Positions 24,369 to 36,323 are shown, counted from the stretch's first letter. The stretch: 64,000 nt of DNA from Orobanche coerulescens (GCA_033398695.1 CM065814.1:20613501-20677500), one strand, 5' to 3'. Notes: a model not told the origin generated them from the sequence alone. Numbers and translations are program-made.

Positions 24369-24377
24369 CTTTTATAG
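24369..24377 (-). promoter_or_regulatory. TATA box driving the antisense gene of element D
   Basis: CTATAAAAG on the minus strand about 147 bp before the ATG at 24222, between the 3' LTR and the gene. The same box, spacing and flanks are kept in the truncated copy (17208-17216), so the antisense gene probably has a promoter separate from the LTR. Confidence 0.62.
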
Positions 24378-24738
24378 GAGAAGGCAGGGACTCGTTTGCA
24401 ATAAGGGAAAATCTCAGGGGTCGGACCCCAAACGTCGCATTAATTGACCCCCTCGAGACCCGCGTACGCGTCTTTTCAAGGACGCGACAGTCTAGGAGTC
24501 ATTAATGACCGTTGATATCCTCCAATAGAAGCCCAACACGTGCGCGGAGACTTTTCCACGCCCATTGCCATTTCCCGCGCAGTTTAGCGGCCAACCAGGT
24601 CGTCCAACCTCAGAATATATCAGCACAAAGACGATCGTCAGTTCAGTTAAACGCAGAGTCGCTAGTCAAAAGTTCAGCGATCGCCAAGAGAACCACCTCA
24701 CCCCACGTTTCCAACATAGGAGCGAGATGGGGGGCAAT

Positions 24739-25876
24739 TGTTGTGTCAAGATTTATTCATCCCGACAGGCGATCGACTATAAGGCCGAGCGACCAAGTCA
24801 ACACCAGTCAAACTATGGCTAGCTCACCTAATCGAAGATATCAGACCACCATCAGGTACCTAGCGATCGACTCCCAAGGTGATCGCCCTTGGGCATCTGG
24901 CAATCGACTCTAGTGTCCGGCTAAGGACGGTCGACCTACGCCCCGAGCAGAGATGATCGCCCGTCAAAGTCATCGAAGACTGGATCTCAGAACAGCACCG
25001 ACGTGCAGATCCAGATAAGGCACCGCAGCACATGGGACGTTTACCACAGCCTGTCAGCATCTTTCCACCAACCGATAGGCCCGCCGCTGTCAGTGGGACC
25101 ACCCGTGACAACGACTCAGACGCGTGCAGGCTTCTCATTGGACCGCGCGGTTGACTGCCAGCAACTCCTGCAGACTTTAAGGAGACAAGCTCATGTGCTA
25201 AAAGACGATCGCCCGATTATTATAATACAGAAAAGGCAATCGCCCGGCATATCCAAGTCCTATAAATAGAGAACCTCCTCCTATTGGAAAAAGGTTCCCA
25301 ATTCATTTGACCTACGGTTCCGAATTGTTCAGAACCCATTCACTTATATTCCGACTTCATTCACGGAAATACAGTAGAACACACATACCATCAAGCTCCC
25401 CGCTTTCTCGCCGGAATCCATCTCAGGACTTTCTCTCCGAATATCTCGTCCAGAAGACGATCGGCAGAGGCAGCAAGTCTCCACTAGACAGATTCCAAGA
25501 GATTCATAAGCCCAGGAGCCCAAGCATCCAGCTAAATACTCGCCGTGAGAGACTGTCGATCTCTCACCGCCGTGACTGTTCATCTCCTTTGTTACAAGAA
25601 CTCACAGAGCATCAAATCTGGTTCTTCCGGCAATCTACACGCTCACTAGCTAAGATAACAAGAATCTTTACACTCATTGTAATTGTATTCTTACATTAGT
25701 ACTTGTATCCCCGAATATTAGTATTAATAATATCTCGCGAGAGCATTCAAGCCCGGGACTAACAACCCCGGAAAATCTTGTGTTATTTATCTTTCTCACG
25801 GAAGTGCTCTTGCATTTGTTTGCTATCCATCCATTCCAGCAATATCTATCTCCGGATAATATTTTGGGTAGCAACA
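24739..25876 (+). repeat. LTR D3 (outer right, 3' LTR of element D)
   Basis: 1138 bp, TGTTGTGTCAAG ... gggtagcaaca, preceded by a purine tract (gatggggggc) and followed by the CGCTA target duplication. TATA box tataaatag at 25261-25269. A short aaaggt segment near 25085 is missing compared with D1 and D2. Confidence 0.92.
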
Positions 25877-26145
25877 CGCTACTCTTCACACACGGCCCAC
25901 TATGAAGATGACAATGGTGATAAACACGGCCCGATCCTCCAACCAGGTAGAAAGGTGAATAATAACTGATACACGATACAAATACTCCGAACGGTGAATA
26001 CAATGATTGAATATGAATGATGAATGATTATTAATGAGTGAAAATTACTGAATGACAATTACTGAATGATAATTACTGAATGATAATGACTGAATTACAA
26101 CCGGGTATTATATACACCCCCCTTAAAAGAGTTTCGTTCCCGAAA

Positions 26146-29007
26146 CTAAGTGTCAAACAACTCGGGATAACTCTCCCGCATACTATCCTCGGTTTCCCAA
26201 GTAGCCTCCTCGACTCCGTGTCTAGACCAATGAATCTTAACCAAAGGAATCGTCTTGTTCCTCAACTATTTGATTCGCCGCTCTAAGACTCGTATAGGAC
26301 GCTCCTCATACGAATGATCATCCGCGATCTCGATTTCGTCGAACTGAAGTATGTGACTCAGGTCGGCAACATACTTCCGCAACTGAGAGACGTGATACAC
26401 ATTATGAATTCGGCTCAACGCCGGAGGTAAGGCCAATCGATACGCCAGACTGGCTACTCGATCCAAAATCTCAAACGGTCCGATGAATCTCGGACTCAAC
26501 TTCCCTTGTTTCCCGAAACGGAAGATACCTCGACTCGGGGATACCTTGACCAAAATGTGGTCACCCACCTCGAACTCTAATGGCCGACGACGGTTATCTG
26601 CATATGATTTTTGTCGACTCTGAGCGGTCAACAAACGACTCCTGATCAAAGCTACCTTCTCGCGGGCGGCTATAAGCATATCAGGCTCGGTGCCGTTTGA
26701 TTCCGATAAGTCATCCCAACACAAAGGATATCGACAACGACGACCGTACAAGGCCTCGTAAGGTGCCATCTTAATCAAAGCATGCCAACTATTATTGTAC
26801 ATGAACTCGATCAACGGTAGTTGGGCTTCCCAATCATTTTTCCAATCGAGGACGCATGCTCTCAACATGTCCTCCAATGTCTGAATAGTCCTCTCTGTTT
26901 GTCCGTCGGACTAAGGATGAAAAGCTGTGCTGAGATTAAGCTGAGTTCCAATAGCACAATGAACTAATTTCCAAAAATGCGACACGAATCGCCCGTCTCG
27001 ATCAATAATGATACTCTTAGGAGTACCGTGCAGTCTCACTATCTCTTTGACGACCAACTGGGCAAGTCTCTCAGGACCCCACATATCCTTAATCTCAAGG
27101 AAATGAGCTGATTTAGTTAAGCGGTCCATAATTACCCAAATCGTATTTATGCCACGATGACTCGTCGGCAAACTCGTGATGAAGTCCATCGAAATATCTT
27201 CCCACTTCCATTTTGGAATACGGAGCGGTTTCAGCATACCCGCCGGTCGCTGATGTTCTATCTTGACTTGCTGACAGGTTAAACATCTTGAAACAAATTC
27301 CGCGACTTCTCGCTTCATATTACTCCACCAGTAATTTTGTTTCAAGTCTTTGTACATCTTGCTAGACCCCGGATGAATGGAATATGGGGTAGCATGAGCT
27401 TCTTTCAAAATCGAGTTTTTCAACTTGTCACTCGCTGGAACACATAACCGGTTCTTAAATCGCAAAAGTCCATCCTCGTGGGCCACAAATCCAGGGGCTT
27501 TCCCCTGAGTCACATCATCTCGAATGCACAACAAAGATGGGTCCGAACCCTGATTCACTCTGATCGGCTCCTCAAGTGGCGATGAGATCTCTAACGTACA
27601 AAGTTGCCCTTGTACTCGTTGTAACCAAACCTCGACCTCAGATCTTAGGAGTTCCTGTTGAAGTTCCTTATGAATAGTCAAACGAGCAAGCATCTGCTCC
27701 TGAACGGACTTACGACTCAAGGCATCGGCGATAACGTTCGCCTTGCCCGAGTGGTATAGTATCTCAATATCATAATCTTTGATTAGTTCTAACCACCATA
27801 TGTGTCACATATTTAACTCCTTCTGAGTAAATATATACTTCAAACTCTTATGATCGGTGAAAATCTGACAGGTGACGCCATAAAGGTAATGACGCCAAAT
27901 CTTCAATGTGAATACCACAGATGCTAGCTCCAGGTCGTGGGTCGGATAATTAACCTCGTAAGGTCTCAATTGCCATGAATCATAAGCAATAACTTTCCCA
28001 TTCTGCATTAATACACATCCAAGATCGTGTCCGGATGCGTCATTATAAATCACAAATCCTTCCGTCCCTTATGGCAAGAAAAGGACAGGTGCTGAAATTA
28101 TTCGGCTCTTGAGTTCCTCAAAACTCCGTTTACACGCGTCGGACCACATGTAATTCTTATCCTTCCGCAAAAGGTTCGTCATGGGTTGAGCGATTTTAGA
28201 AAATCCTTCCATAAATCGCCGGTAATACCCTGCTAATCCGAGAAAACTTCGGATTTCCTTAACATTCTTTGAAGGTTGCCAATCTCGGATAGCCTCCGTC
28301 TTCTGAGGGTCGACATGAACTTCGTCTGATGAAATTACATGTCCGAGAAACGTCACCTCGGACATCCAGAACTCACATTTGGAAACCTTTCCATAAAGTT
28401 TCTCTCGTCTCAATACTTCGAGAACCTGATGAAGGTGAAATTCGTGCTCCTCCCGGTCATGAGAATAAATTAAAATGTCACCAATGACGAAAACTACGAA
28501 CTGATCCAAATAGTCAATAAAAACCCGATTCATTAACTCCATGAATACCGCATGTGCATTAGTTAACCCAAACGGCATTACCACAAACTCATAATGACCA
28601 TAGCGTGTTCGGAACGCCGTCCTTGCAATATCTGAATCTCGAATTCGCAACTGATGATATCCAGATCTAAGTCGATCTTGGAAAATACTGAAGCTCCCTG
28701 AAGTTGATCCAAAAGATCATCAATACGGGGTAAAGGATATTTATTCTTGATCGTCACCCTGTTCAACTCCCAATAGTCGATACACAAACGAAATGAACCA
28801 TCCTTCTTCTTGACAAATAACACTGGTGCTCCCCACGGGGACGCACTCGGTCGGATATAACCTTTCTCGGTCAAATCCTCCAATTAATTCTTCAGTTCCT
28901 GCATTTCGGTCGGGGCCATCCGATACGGTGCCTTCGATATTAGAGACGTACCAGGCTCCAACTCAATCGTGAACTCCACATCTCTTTGTGGAGGCAAACC
29001 AGGTAAC
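26146..29007 (-). pseudogene. Pol of gypsy unit A (RT, RNase H, integrase, chromodomain), five nonsense codons
   Basis: Reading right to left: RT ([34 protein letters not shown]), RNase H ([20 protein letters not shown]), an integrase zinc region (C..C in SRCLTCQQVKIEH), catalytic core (WEDISMDFITSLP; DRDGRFVSHFW) and a C-terminal chromodomain-like tail. It would copy element RNA and insert the DNA. Defects: stops at 28884-28886, 28069-28071, 27805-27807, 26911-26913 and 26266-26268, each matched by a Gln or Arg codon in unit B. There is a one-base loss near 28664-28672 in RT (also in B). The RT catalytic box reads VIGD where B has VIDD (Asp to Gly at 28480-28482). The pol is dead. Confidence 0.9.
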
Positions 29008-30876
29008 TCATTTGGAAATACAACGGCATATTCTCTCACTACCGGAATATCCTCCAACATTATTGATGGATATCTCGGTTTTGGTCATATAGCACCAATG
29101 ACCAACACACCCCTGACTGAGTAATTTCACCACTTTCATTAAGTTGATGACTCTCCCGGAACAACTCGGATTACCTCCCTGAAATACACATTCGACTCCA
29201 TCGTCTGAAATGATAGTGACCATACGCTTACGGACACTAATGATGGCATCGTGACGATCCATCCAATCAATACCCAAGATGACGTCGTCTCTTGGCAAAT
29301 CTACCACGATTAGGTCTGTTAACCAATCACGGCCATGAGGCTGAATCGGACAATCCTTAAACTCACGATTTCCGATAATTCTTCTACCATCAGGTAGACC
29401 AATGACATAAGGCTCACAACTAGTAGCACTACCCAGATGTAGTCCACTCAAACATGACTCGGAAATGAATGAATGCGATGCACCAATATCAAAAAGGGTA
29501 CACATAGTTTGAGATAGAATATCGAGTGTACCTGAGATTATCCGGGCCTCCGGATCGTCGGTCTTCTTCATCTCATAAATTCGGGGCTTGCCGGCCCCCG
29601 AACCGGATGCTCCGGTCTGATAGCTTTTGGCTCCGATTTTGTTTGCTCCCGTCATATTGAACGATGCGGACTGAGTGGCCTGATTCTGAACCACTGACTG
29701 TCTCGGGGCCTGAGATGACACTGGAGTAGGTTTGGAGTCCCACTGTCGGCAAAAACGGGCCTTATGCCCAGCAATCCCACAGTTATGGCATGTGACAGTC
29801 TGCCTCGGGCACTTGGTGCTGAAATGACCCTGTTCTTCACAGTTGAAATAGGTGATGGCCGAACTGGCCGCTTGGGACTGAGATTCCGCGGGTCTAGGCA
29901 CCATAGGAGGTCGCTCAAAAAAAGTAGAGCTCGAACGAGGCTTCTTGAAAGTTTCGTGACTGCCTTCAGACTCATTGCGATTCTTAAACTTCTTTCTAGC
30001 AGATGAGGGTTGCTGCTTAGCAATCTCCTTAGCAGTAAGCTCAAAAGTAAGAGCTTTCTCGATGAACTCGGCCAGAGTGGTGCAATTGTGATTAAGCAAC
30101 TGCATCCGCATACGAGGTTTCAACCTCTTGCTGAAATACTTGATTTTGTCCGCCTTTGAGTGAATAATAGATGAGGCGAAAGGAAGTAGCTCCTGAAATT
30201 TCTCGGCGATGGTGAGAACATCATCTTCTGCCGAGGGGTCGGGAGTGAGTAATTCTGATAACTTGGCCTCTCTGAGTGGGGCCGGATAATACCTCCCCAT
30301 CATGAGAGTCTTGAATTGATCCCAAGTACATGATCTCTCGGTGGGCTTCAACGATAACCACCATGAATGAGCGCTCTTACCCAGATAGTAATCCGCAACT
30401 GAAACTTTGTGCCCTTCGGGACACTCCACCATAGCAAACAACTTCTCGAAATGCTCAAGCCAGTGAACAATATCCACTGGCTCAGATGAGCCCTCAAAAG
30501 TAGGTGGTCTCTGGCGAGAGATATCGCCAATGATACTGTTCACACCCCTCTCCTGCCCCTGAGGTGGCGGCGGAGGAGCCTGCTGATTCTGTGCGGTTGA
30601 GTTCTGCATGGTCTCCATGAGGCGTGCCATCTGAGTCATCTGGGCCATCATGCCCTGCATAAACGCGGGTGGGTCAACCCGAATACCTTCTGAATGAGCT
30701 GTGTCCCGGGTGCGACTCCCTGACAGTGAATGATCGTTTCCGGGTGAATGAGTGGCAGCGTCGCTGCTCGATGAATTAGCATTATTCCTCGCGTTCGCGC
30801 ATGTATTCACACGAGCTCTCGGGTTTCGACCCGCACCGCGGCCTCTTCCCCCGCGTCCTCTGCCTGCTCTCTCCAT
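29008..30876 (-). pseudogene. Gag-protease of gypsy unit A
   Basis: Single 622-codon frame starting MERAGRGRGGRG at 30874-30876, about 480 bp from the PBS. Domains: Arg/Gly-rich start, a Pro-rich stretch, a Gag core (PPTFEGSSEPVDIVHWLEHF to about residue 260), then two zinc knuckles. The first is YFNCEEQGHFSTKC, with Tyr replacing the first Cys; the second is CHNCGIAGHKARFC, intact. The protease follows with FDIGASHSFIS; the usual D-S/T-G triad has Ile at the middle place, as in unit B. The frame is lost near 29060 by a small indel (compare intact B at 48975), so it no longer joins RT. Protein from the capsid part could still be made. Confidence 0.85.
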
Positions 30877-31375
30877 ACTGAAGTAGGAAAGTCACAAGAT
30901 AATTATAGATCTCGCATGAATATCGCATTATGATTACGCCATGAAATGATGAAAACGAGCATACGCGCTCTAGCACAATGATTATATGAATGATCAACTG
31001 AGGTGACATGATTATCTGATGAAATTCTTGAAATGATTATCTTGAACAAGTTAACAAGATTAATGATATGATCCTCAAGATCAACAACTGAACAATGAAA
31101 TGAACTGAGTGATTAATGAGTTAACATGATCGACATGATCAAAAATGAAAATGATGATTAAGGACTGTTGACTGTTGAATGATGAATGAGTGATTCTTAT
31201 TGCCAGAAATTATACCATGGCATCAGAAATCTTACTGTTCTTTGGTCTGAGGGGATCGACTCTTGCACAGGTCACACGTGACGCGAAAGTCCAATGATAC
31301 TCGTCTGATGAACGATGATTTCAATGAGACATAACTCGGAAGGTAGTATTCAAAACCACGCTCTGATACCAACTC
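30877..31375 (-). other. Leader of unit A with primer binding site
   Basis: Noncoding leader rich in atgat/tgaatga repeats between gag and LTR2. The PBS at 31360-31371 (plus strand gctctgatacca, tRNA-Met type) lies four bases from the LTR2 start at 31376. Confidence 0.75.
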
Positions 31376-33834
31376 TGTAACGCCCCAAACTAGGCGACTA
31401 TTACAGTGCTGTGGACCCCCGACTGGGACCCACCAGGCGAATGAAAATTAATGACTTAAATAATATAATCGTAGTACCGAACCACATTATATCATCCATT
31501 ACTCCGATGAGGAGTTTCAAGTACAACACACCCAAGATAATACAGAATACATGTATATTTTATATGAAGATAAAATATACAACACTGAGTGAAAATGAGT
31601 ATCCAAACGGAAATCTGCAGCGGAAAATAAAATGAAGACAACATGAATGACTGAAAAGACTGGGGCCCCCTACTAGTATCACTGGGACTCCTCGCTGTCA
31701 GCGTTCTCTTCCCGTGCTTTAGCCTTGCTATGACCTGAAAACAATATCCCCCAACGGGGTCAATTAGACAGAACAACAATCCTCAAGAGTTGAATAAACA
31801 CCATCATGATATATTTAATTATGAAATTAAGCTGAAGAGGAGCATCATAATATGCCCGTAATGGTATGTGCAAGTGCACAAGACGAGTGTCCGGACACAC
31901 CCGTCTTTGTACCTAATTAGTCTCACGGAGGTACGTTACCGTGTGCACAGTCCATTGTGTTGGTGAACCCGAACACATGACCATCATGTTCCCGACTAAA
32001 AATCCCACACATCCCCACCCGGCCACGCAATATGAACCCAGAAGGTCATATGAACAAGGATGACCATGAAGAATATTAATGAATAACAATCCGACCAAGT
32101 CAAGAATGACTCACCGATGAAATAATAGTGAAGTGAGTGATAGCTCAATGAAATGATTGGAACCGTCGTTCCTCGTGAATGAAGTGATTATTCGACAATT
32201 ACAAGTATCAATACGGTTAATACATTATGAATGAGTTGTGATTATGAATGAACAACGAAAGGAATGAATATCCTTTTAACCGAGTAAGAATTAACTTACA
32301 CAATACCGGTGAAGAAAGTCCTTCCTTGAACAACATCCTAGAAAGAGATGTCGGTCGCTCGAACAACCTTGAATAACACAATTTCCAATAATCCACTTAA
32401 TAAACGTTTCAAACATGATCACAATCCACTTCAAGAGTCGATGCAACAATATCCAAACTCACTGGGGCATTAAGAGAAACACGTAGCAAACATTCATCCT
32501 TTGATTATAATCAACCCCAACTATATCGGAGCAAAACTCCAAAATGAGTAATTCAATCCAACAAAACACCTCCGATGATATCAATAATCCAATAGGAATC
32601 TACAAATCGAGTTAACGACAACATCTAATCCAAAACCCCCAAATATCAAAGTCAACTCTAAAGTGTTCTTGATTAATTCTCCAAATATTCATCAAATCCG
32701 AAAACCACATCAATAAATCCGTAGGAATACATGTATCCAAGGTAAATAATCCATATCTAACATATTCCAACTTAAAACCAATCTTACACGAATAGGTCGG
32801 AAGGAAAACATTCAAAATCCGAAATTCTAGATTCAAGAATCATTTACCTTGATTTGATGAATCGGAGAGGATGAAATGATGATTAATCCAACTTAAAAAC
32901 TTGAAGATGATGATAGATGAGTGCAGCTCGAAGAGATGCTTCCAAATTGCCCGAAATCGCCCGGAATCATCGAAGGAGTGAAGTGAAATGAAAAATGACG
33001 AATCTGGACTGGACTGTCCAATTTATACTGTTCCCAGATTAGCGCAAGCTATGACCTCATATTTAGCGTGCGCTAGCGGGTTAACCGGACAGTCAAGTGA
33101 GCTCTGACTGCCTCGTTAACGTACGCTACGAACTTGGTAGCATGCGCTAACGCCTTCCCGATAGCGTACGTTAATCCGAAATGTTAGCGTGCGCTAACAG
33201 AATATCTGATGCCCAGTAACTGAAGTCCAGAATCCTCTGTCCTCTGAGCTGCTCGCGATAGCGCGCGCTACACCCATAATTCAGCATGCGCTACTACACC
33301 ATTAGCGTACGCTAATATCTACTCATAGCGTGCATTATGAATTATTCCAAATCAGTCCAGTACCGGCTGGACTCTGCTTGATCAACCTTAGCGCGCGCTA
33401 CACTGCTAACATAGCGTGCGCTATCCGAACTCCCTAGCGCGCGCTACTTACCATTCGTAGCATGCGCTACTACAACTCAACTGCAGTCCAGTGACTTCTG
33501 GACTGTCTGCCTGAACCATGCTAGCGTGCGCTAATGCTGAGAGGTAGCGTGCGCTACCCGTACTCAATTAGCGCGCGCTAAAGAGAGTACGTAGCGTGCG
33601 CTACTCTTCACATACGACCCACTATGAAGATGACAATGGTGATAAACACGGCCCGATCCTCCAACCAGGTAGAAAGGTGAATAATAACTGATACACGATA
33701 CAAATACTCCGAACAGTGAATACAATGATTGAATATGAATGATGAATGATTATTAATGAGTGAAAATTACTGAATGACAATTACTGAATGACAATTACTG
33801 AATGATAATGACTGAATTACAACCGGGTATTACA
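31376..33834 (-). repeat. LTR2 of the gypsy composite, shared by units A and B
   Basis: 2459 bp, TGTAACGCCCCAAAC ... gggtattaca. Its left side has the PBS of unit A; its right side has the purine tract and pol end of unit B (cacccccctt at 33837-33846). No target duplication flanks it. It is therefore both the 5' LTR of A and the 3' LTR of B. Confidence 0.92.
33040..33603. repeat. Palindrome array (core AGCGTGCGCT) in LTR2
   Basis: Eighteen dispersed copies, such as gttagcgtgcgctaac, attagcgtacgctaat, ggtagcgtgcgctacc and attagcgcgcgctaa, in the same order as in LTR1. LTR2 is uninterrupted and gives the best complete copy. Confidence 0.9.
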
Positions 33835-33867
33835 TACACCCCCCTTAAAAGAGTTTCGTCCCCGAAA

Positions 33868-36323
33868 CTAAGTGTCAAACAACTCGGGATAACTCTCCCG
33901 CATACTATCCTCGGTTTCCCATGTAGCCTCCTCGACTCCGTGTCTAGACCACTGAATCTTAACCAAATGAATCGTCTTGTTCCTCAACTGTTTGATTCGC
34001 CGCTCTAAGACTCGTATAGGACGCTCCTCATACAAATGATCATCCGCGATCTCCATTTCGTCGAACTGAAGTATGTGACTCGGGTCGGCAACATACTTCC
34101 GCAACTGAGAGACGTGAAACACATTATGAATTCGGCTCAACGTCGGAGGTAAGGCCAATCGATACGCCAGACTGCCTACTCGATCCAAAATCTCAAACGG
34201 TCCGATGAATCTCGGACTCAACTTCCCCGGTTTCCCGAAACGGAAGATACCTCGACTCGGGGATACCTTGACCAAAATGTGGTCATCCACCTCGAACTCT
34301 AATGGCCGACGACGGTTATCTGTATATGATTTTTGTCGACTCTGAGCAGTCAACAAACGACTCCTGATCAAATCTACCTTCTCACGGGCGGCTATAAGCA
34401 TATTAGGCTCGGTGCCGTTTGATTCTGATAAGTCATCCCAACACAAAGGAGATCGACAACGACGACCGTACAAGGCCTCGTAAGGTGCCATCTTAATCGA
34501 AGCATGCCAACTATTATTGTACGTGAACTCGATCAACGGTAGTTGGGCTTTCCAATCATTTTTCCAATCGAGGACGCATGCTCTCAACATGTCCTCCAAC
34601 GTCTGAATAGTCCTCTCTGTTTGTCCGTCGGACTGAGGGTGAAAAGTTGTGCTGAGATTAAGCTGAGTCCCTATAGCACAATGAACTGATTTCCAAAAAT
34701 GCGACACGAATCGCCCGTCTCGATCAGAAACGATACTCTTAGGAGTACCATGCAGTCTCACTATCTCTTTGAGGAACAACTGGGCAAGTCTCTCGGGACC
34801 CCACGTATCCTTAATCTCAAGGAAATGAGCTGATTTAGTTAAGCGGTCAACAATTACCCAAATCGTATTCATGCCACGATGACTCGTCGGCAAACTCGTG
34901 ATGAAGTCCATCGAAATATCTTCCCACTTCCACTTTGGAATAGGGAGTGGTTTCAGCATACCCGCCGGTCACTGATGTTCTATCTTGACTTGCTGACAGG
35001 TTAAACATCTTGAAACAAATTCCGCGACTTCTCGCTTCAAATTACTCCACCAGTAATTTTGCTTCAAGTCTTTGTACATCTTGCTAGACCCCTCATGAAT
35101 GGAATATGGGGTAGCATGAGCTTCTTTCAAAATCGAGTTTTTCAACTTGTCACTTGCCGGAACACATAACCGGTTCTTAAATCGCAAAAGTCCATCCTCG
35201 TGGAGCACAAATCCAGGGGCTTTCCCCTGAGTCACATCATCTCGAATGCACAACAAAGATGGGTCCGAACCCTGATTCACTCTGATCGCCTCCCCAAGTG
35301 GCGATGAGATCTCTAACGTACAAAGTTTCCCTTGTACTCATTGTAACCAAACCTCGACCTCGGATCTTAGGAGTTCCTGTTGAAGTTCCTTATGAACAGT
35401 CAAACGAGCAAGCATCTGCTCCTGAACGGACTTACGACTCAAGGCGTCGGCGACAACATTCACCTTGCTCGGGTGGTATAGTATCTCAATATCATAATCT
35501 TTGATTAGTTCTAACCACCGTCTCTATCGCATATTTAACTCCTTCTGAGTAAATATATACTTCAAACTCTTATGATCGGTGAAAATCTGACAGGTGACGC
35601 CATAAAGGTAATGACGCCAAATCTTCAATGCGAATACCACAGCTGCTAGCTCCAGGTCGTGGGTCGGATAATTAACCTCGTAAGGTCTCAATTGCCGTGA
35701 ATCATAAGCAATAACTTTCCCGTTCTGCATTAATACACATCCAAGATCGTGTCCGGACACGTCACTATAAACCAGAAATTCTTTCGTCCCTTGTGGCAAG
35801 GAAAGGACAGGTGCTGAAATTAATCTGCTCTTGAGTTCCTCAAAACTCCGTTGACACGCGTCGGACCACGTGTAATTCTTATCCTTCCGCAAAAGGTTCG
35901 TTATGGGTTAAGCGATTTTAGAAAATCCTTCCACAAATCGCCTGTAATACCCTGCTAATCCGAGAAAACTTCGGATTTCCTTAACATTCTTCGGAGGTTG
36001 CCAATCTCGGATAACCTCCGTCTTCTATGGGTCGACACGAACTCCGTCTGATGAAATTACATGTCCGAGAAACGTCACCTCGGACATCCAGAACTCACAT
36101 TTGGAAAACTTTCCATAAAGTTGCTCTCGTCTCAATATGTCGAGAACCTGATGAAGGTGAAATTCGTGCTCCTCCCGGTCATGAGAATAAATTAAAATGT
36201 CATCAATGACGAAAACTACGAACTGATCCAAATAGTCAATGAAAACCCGATTCATTAACTCCATGAATACCGCAGGTGCATTAGTTAACCCAAACGGCAT
36301 TCCCACAAACTCATAATGACCAT
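33868..36323 (-). pseudogene. Pol of gypsy unit B, distal part (RT C-terminus to chromodomain)
   Basis: Minus-strand pol ending at the TAG at 33868-33870. The terminal 363 codons (33868-34959) are open and contain the integrase core (VSDRDGRFVSHFW; QSDGQTERTIQTLEDM) and the chromodomain-like end WSRHGVEEATWETEDSM. Upstream are RNase H ([14 protein letters not shown]) and RT ([10 protein letters not shown], catalytic Asp pair kept). Stops at 34969-34971, 35338-35340, 35524-35526, 35908-35910 and 36025-36027 each correspond to a Gln or Arg codon in unit A or to the family's expected residue. The frame is cut at 36323 by the hAT insertion and resumes at 39956. Confidence 0.9.

Larger units (their letters stand above)
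15404..25876 (+). mobile_element. Tat-like gypsy element D with three LTRs, gag plus antisense gene, no pol
   Basis: Flanked by CGCTA at 15399-15403 and 25877-25881. Three similar LTRs of about 1140 bp lie at 15404-16542, 17578-18720 and 24739-25876. The full internal region (18721-24738, 6018 bp) has a TGGCGC-type PBS, a gag with one stop, about 1.2 kb of noncoding repeats, then a minus-strand gene with a gypsy-type transposon domain. No protease, RT, RNase H or integrase was found, so it would need helper enzymes. The short internal piece 16543-17577 repeats only the last ~1035 bp of the internal region. The LTR lacks its terminal two bases at 16542, so that junction is a secondary rearrangement. 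Gag C-terminus, PBS and antisense gene point to the Tat lineage. Confidence 0.85.
13180..26112 (-). repeat. LTR1 of the gypsy composite (3' LTR of unit A), split by element D
   Basis: Left part 13180-15403, right part 25882-26112, with element D and its 5-bp duplication between; about 2455 bp when D is removed. It starts TGTAACACCCCAAACTAGGCG and ends gggtattata. A purine tract (minus-strand AAGGGGGG) follows at 26116-26123. Relative to LTR2 and LTR3 it lacks a short ggga segment near 13229. Contains the palindrome array at 14841-15403. Confidence 0.9.
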
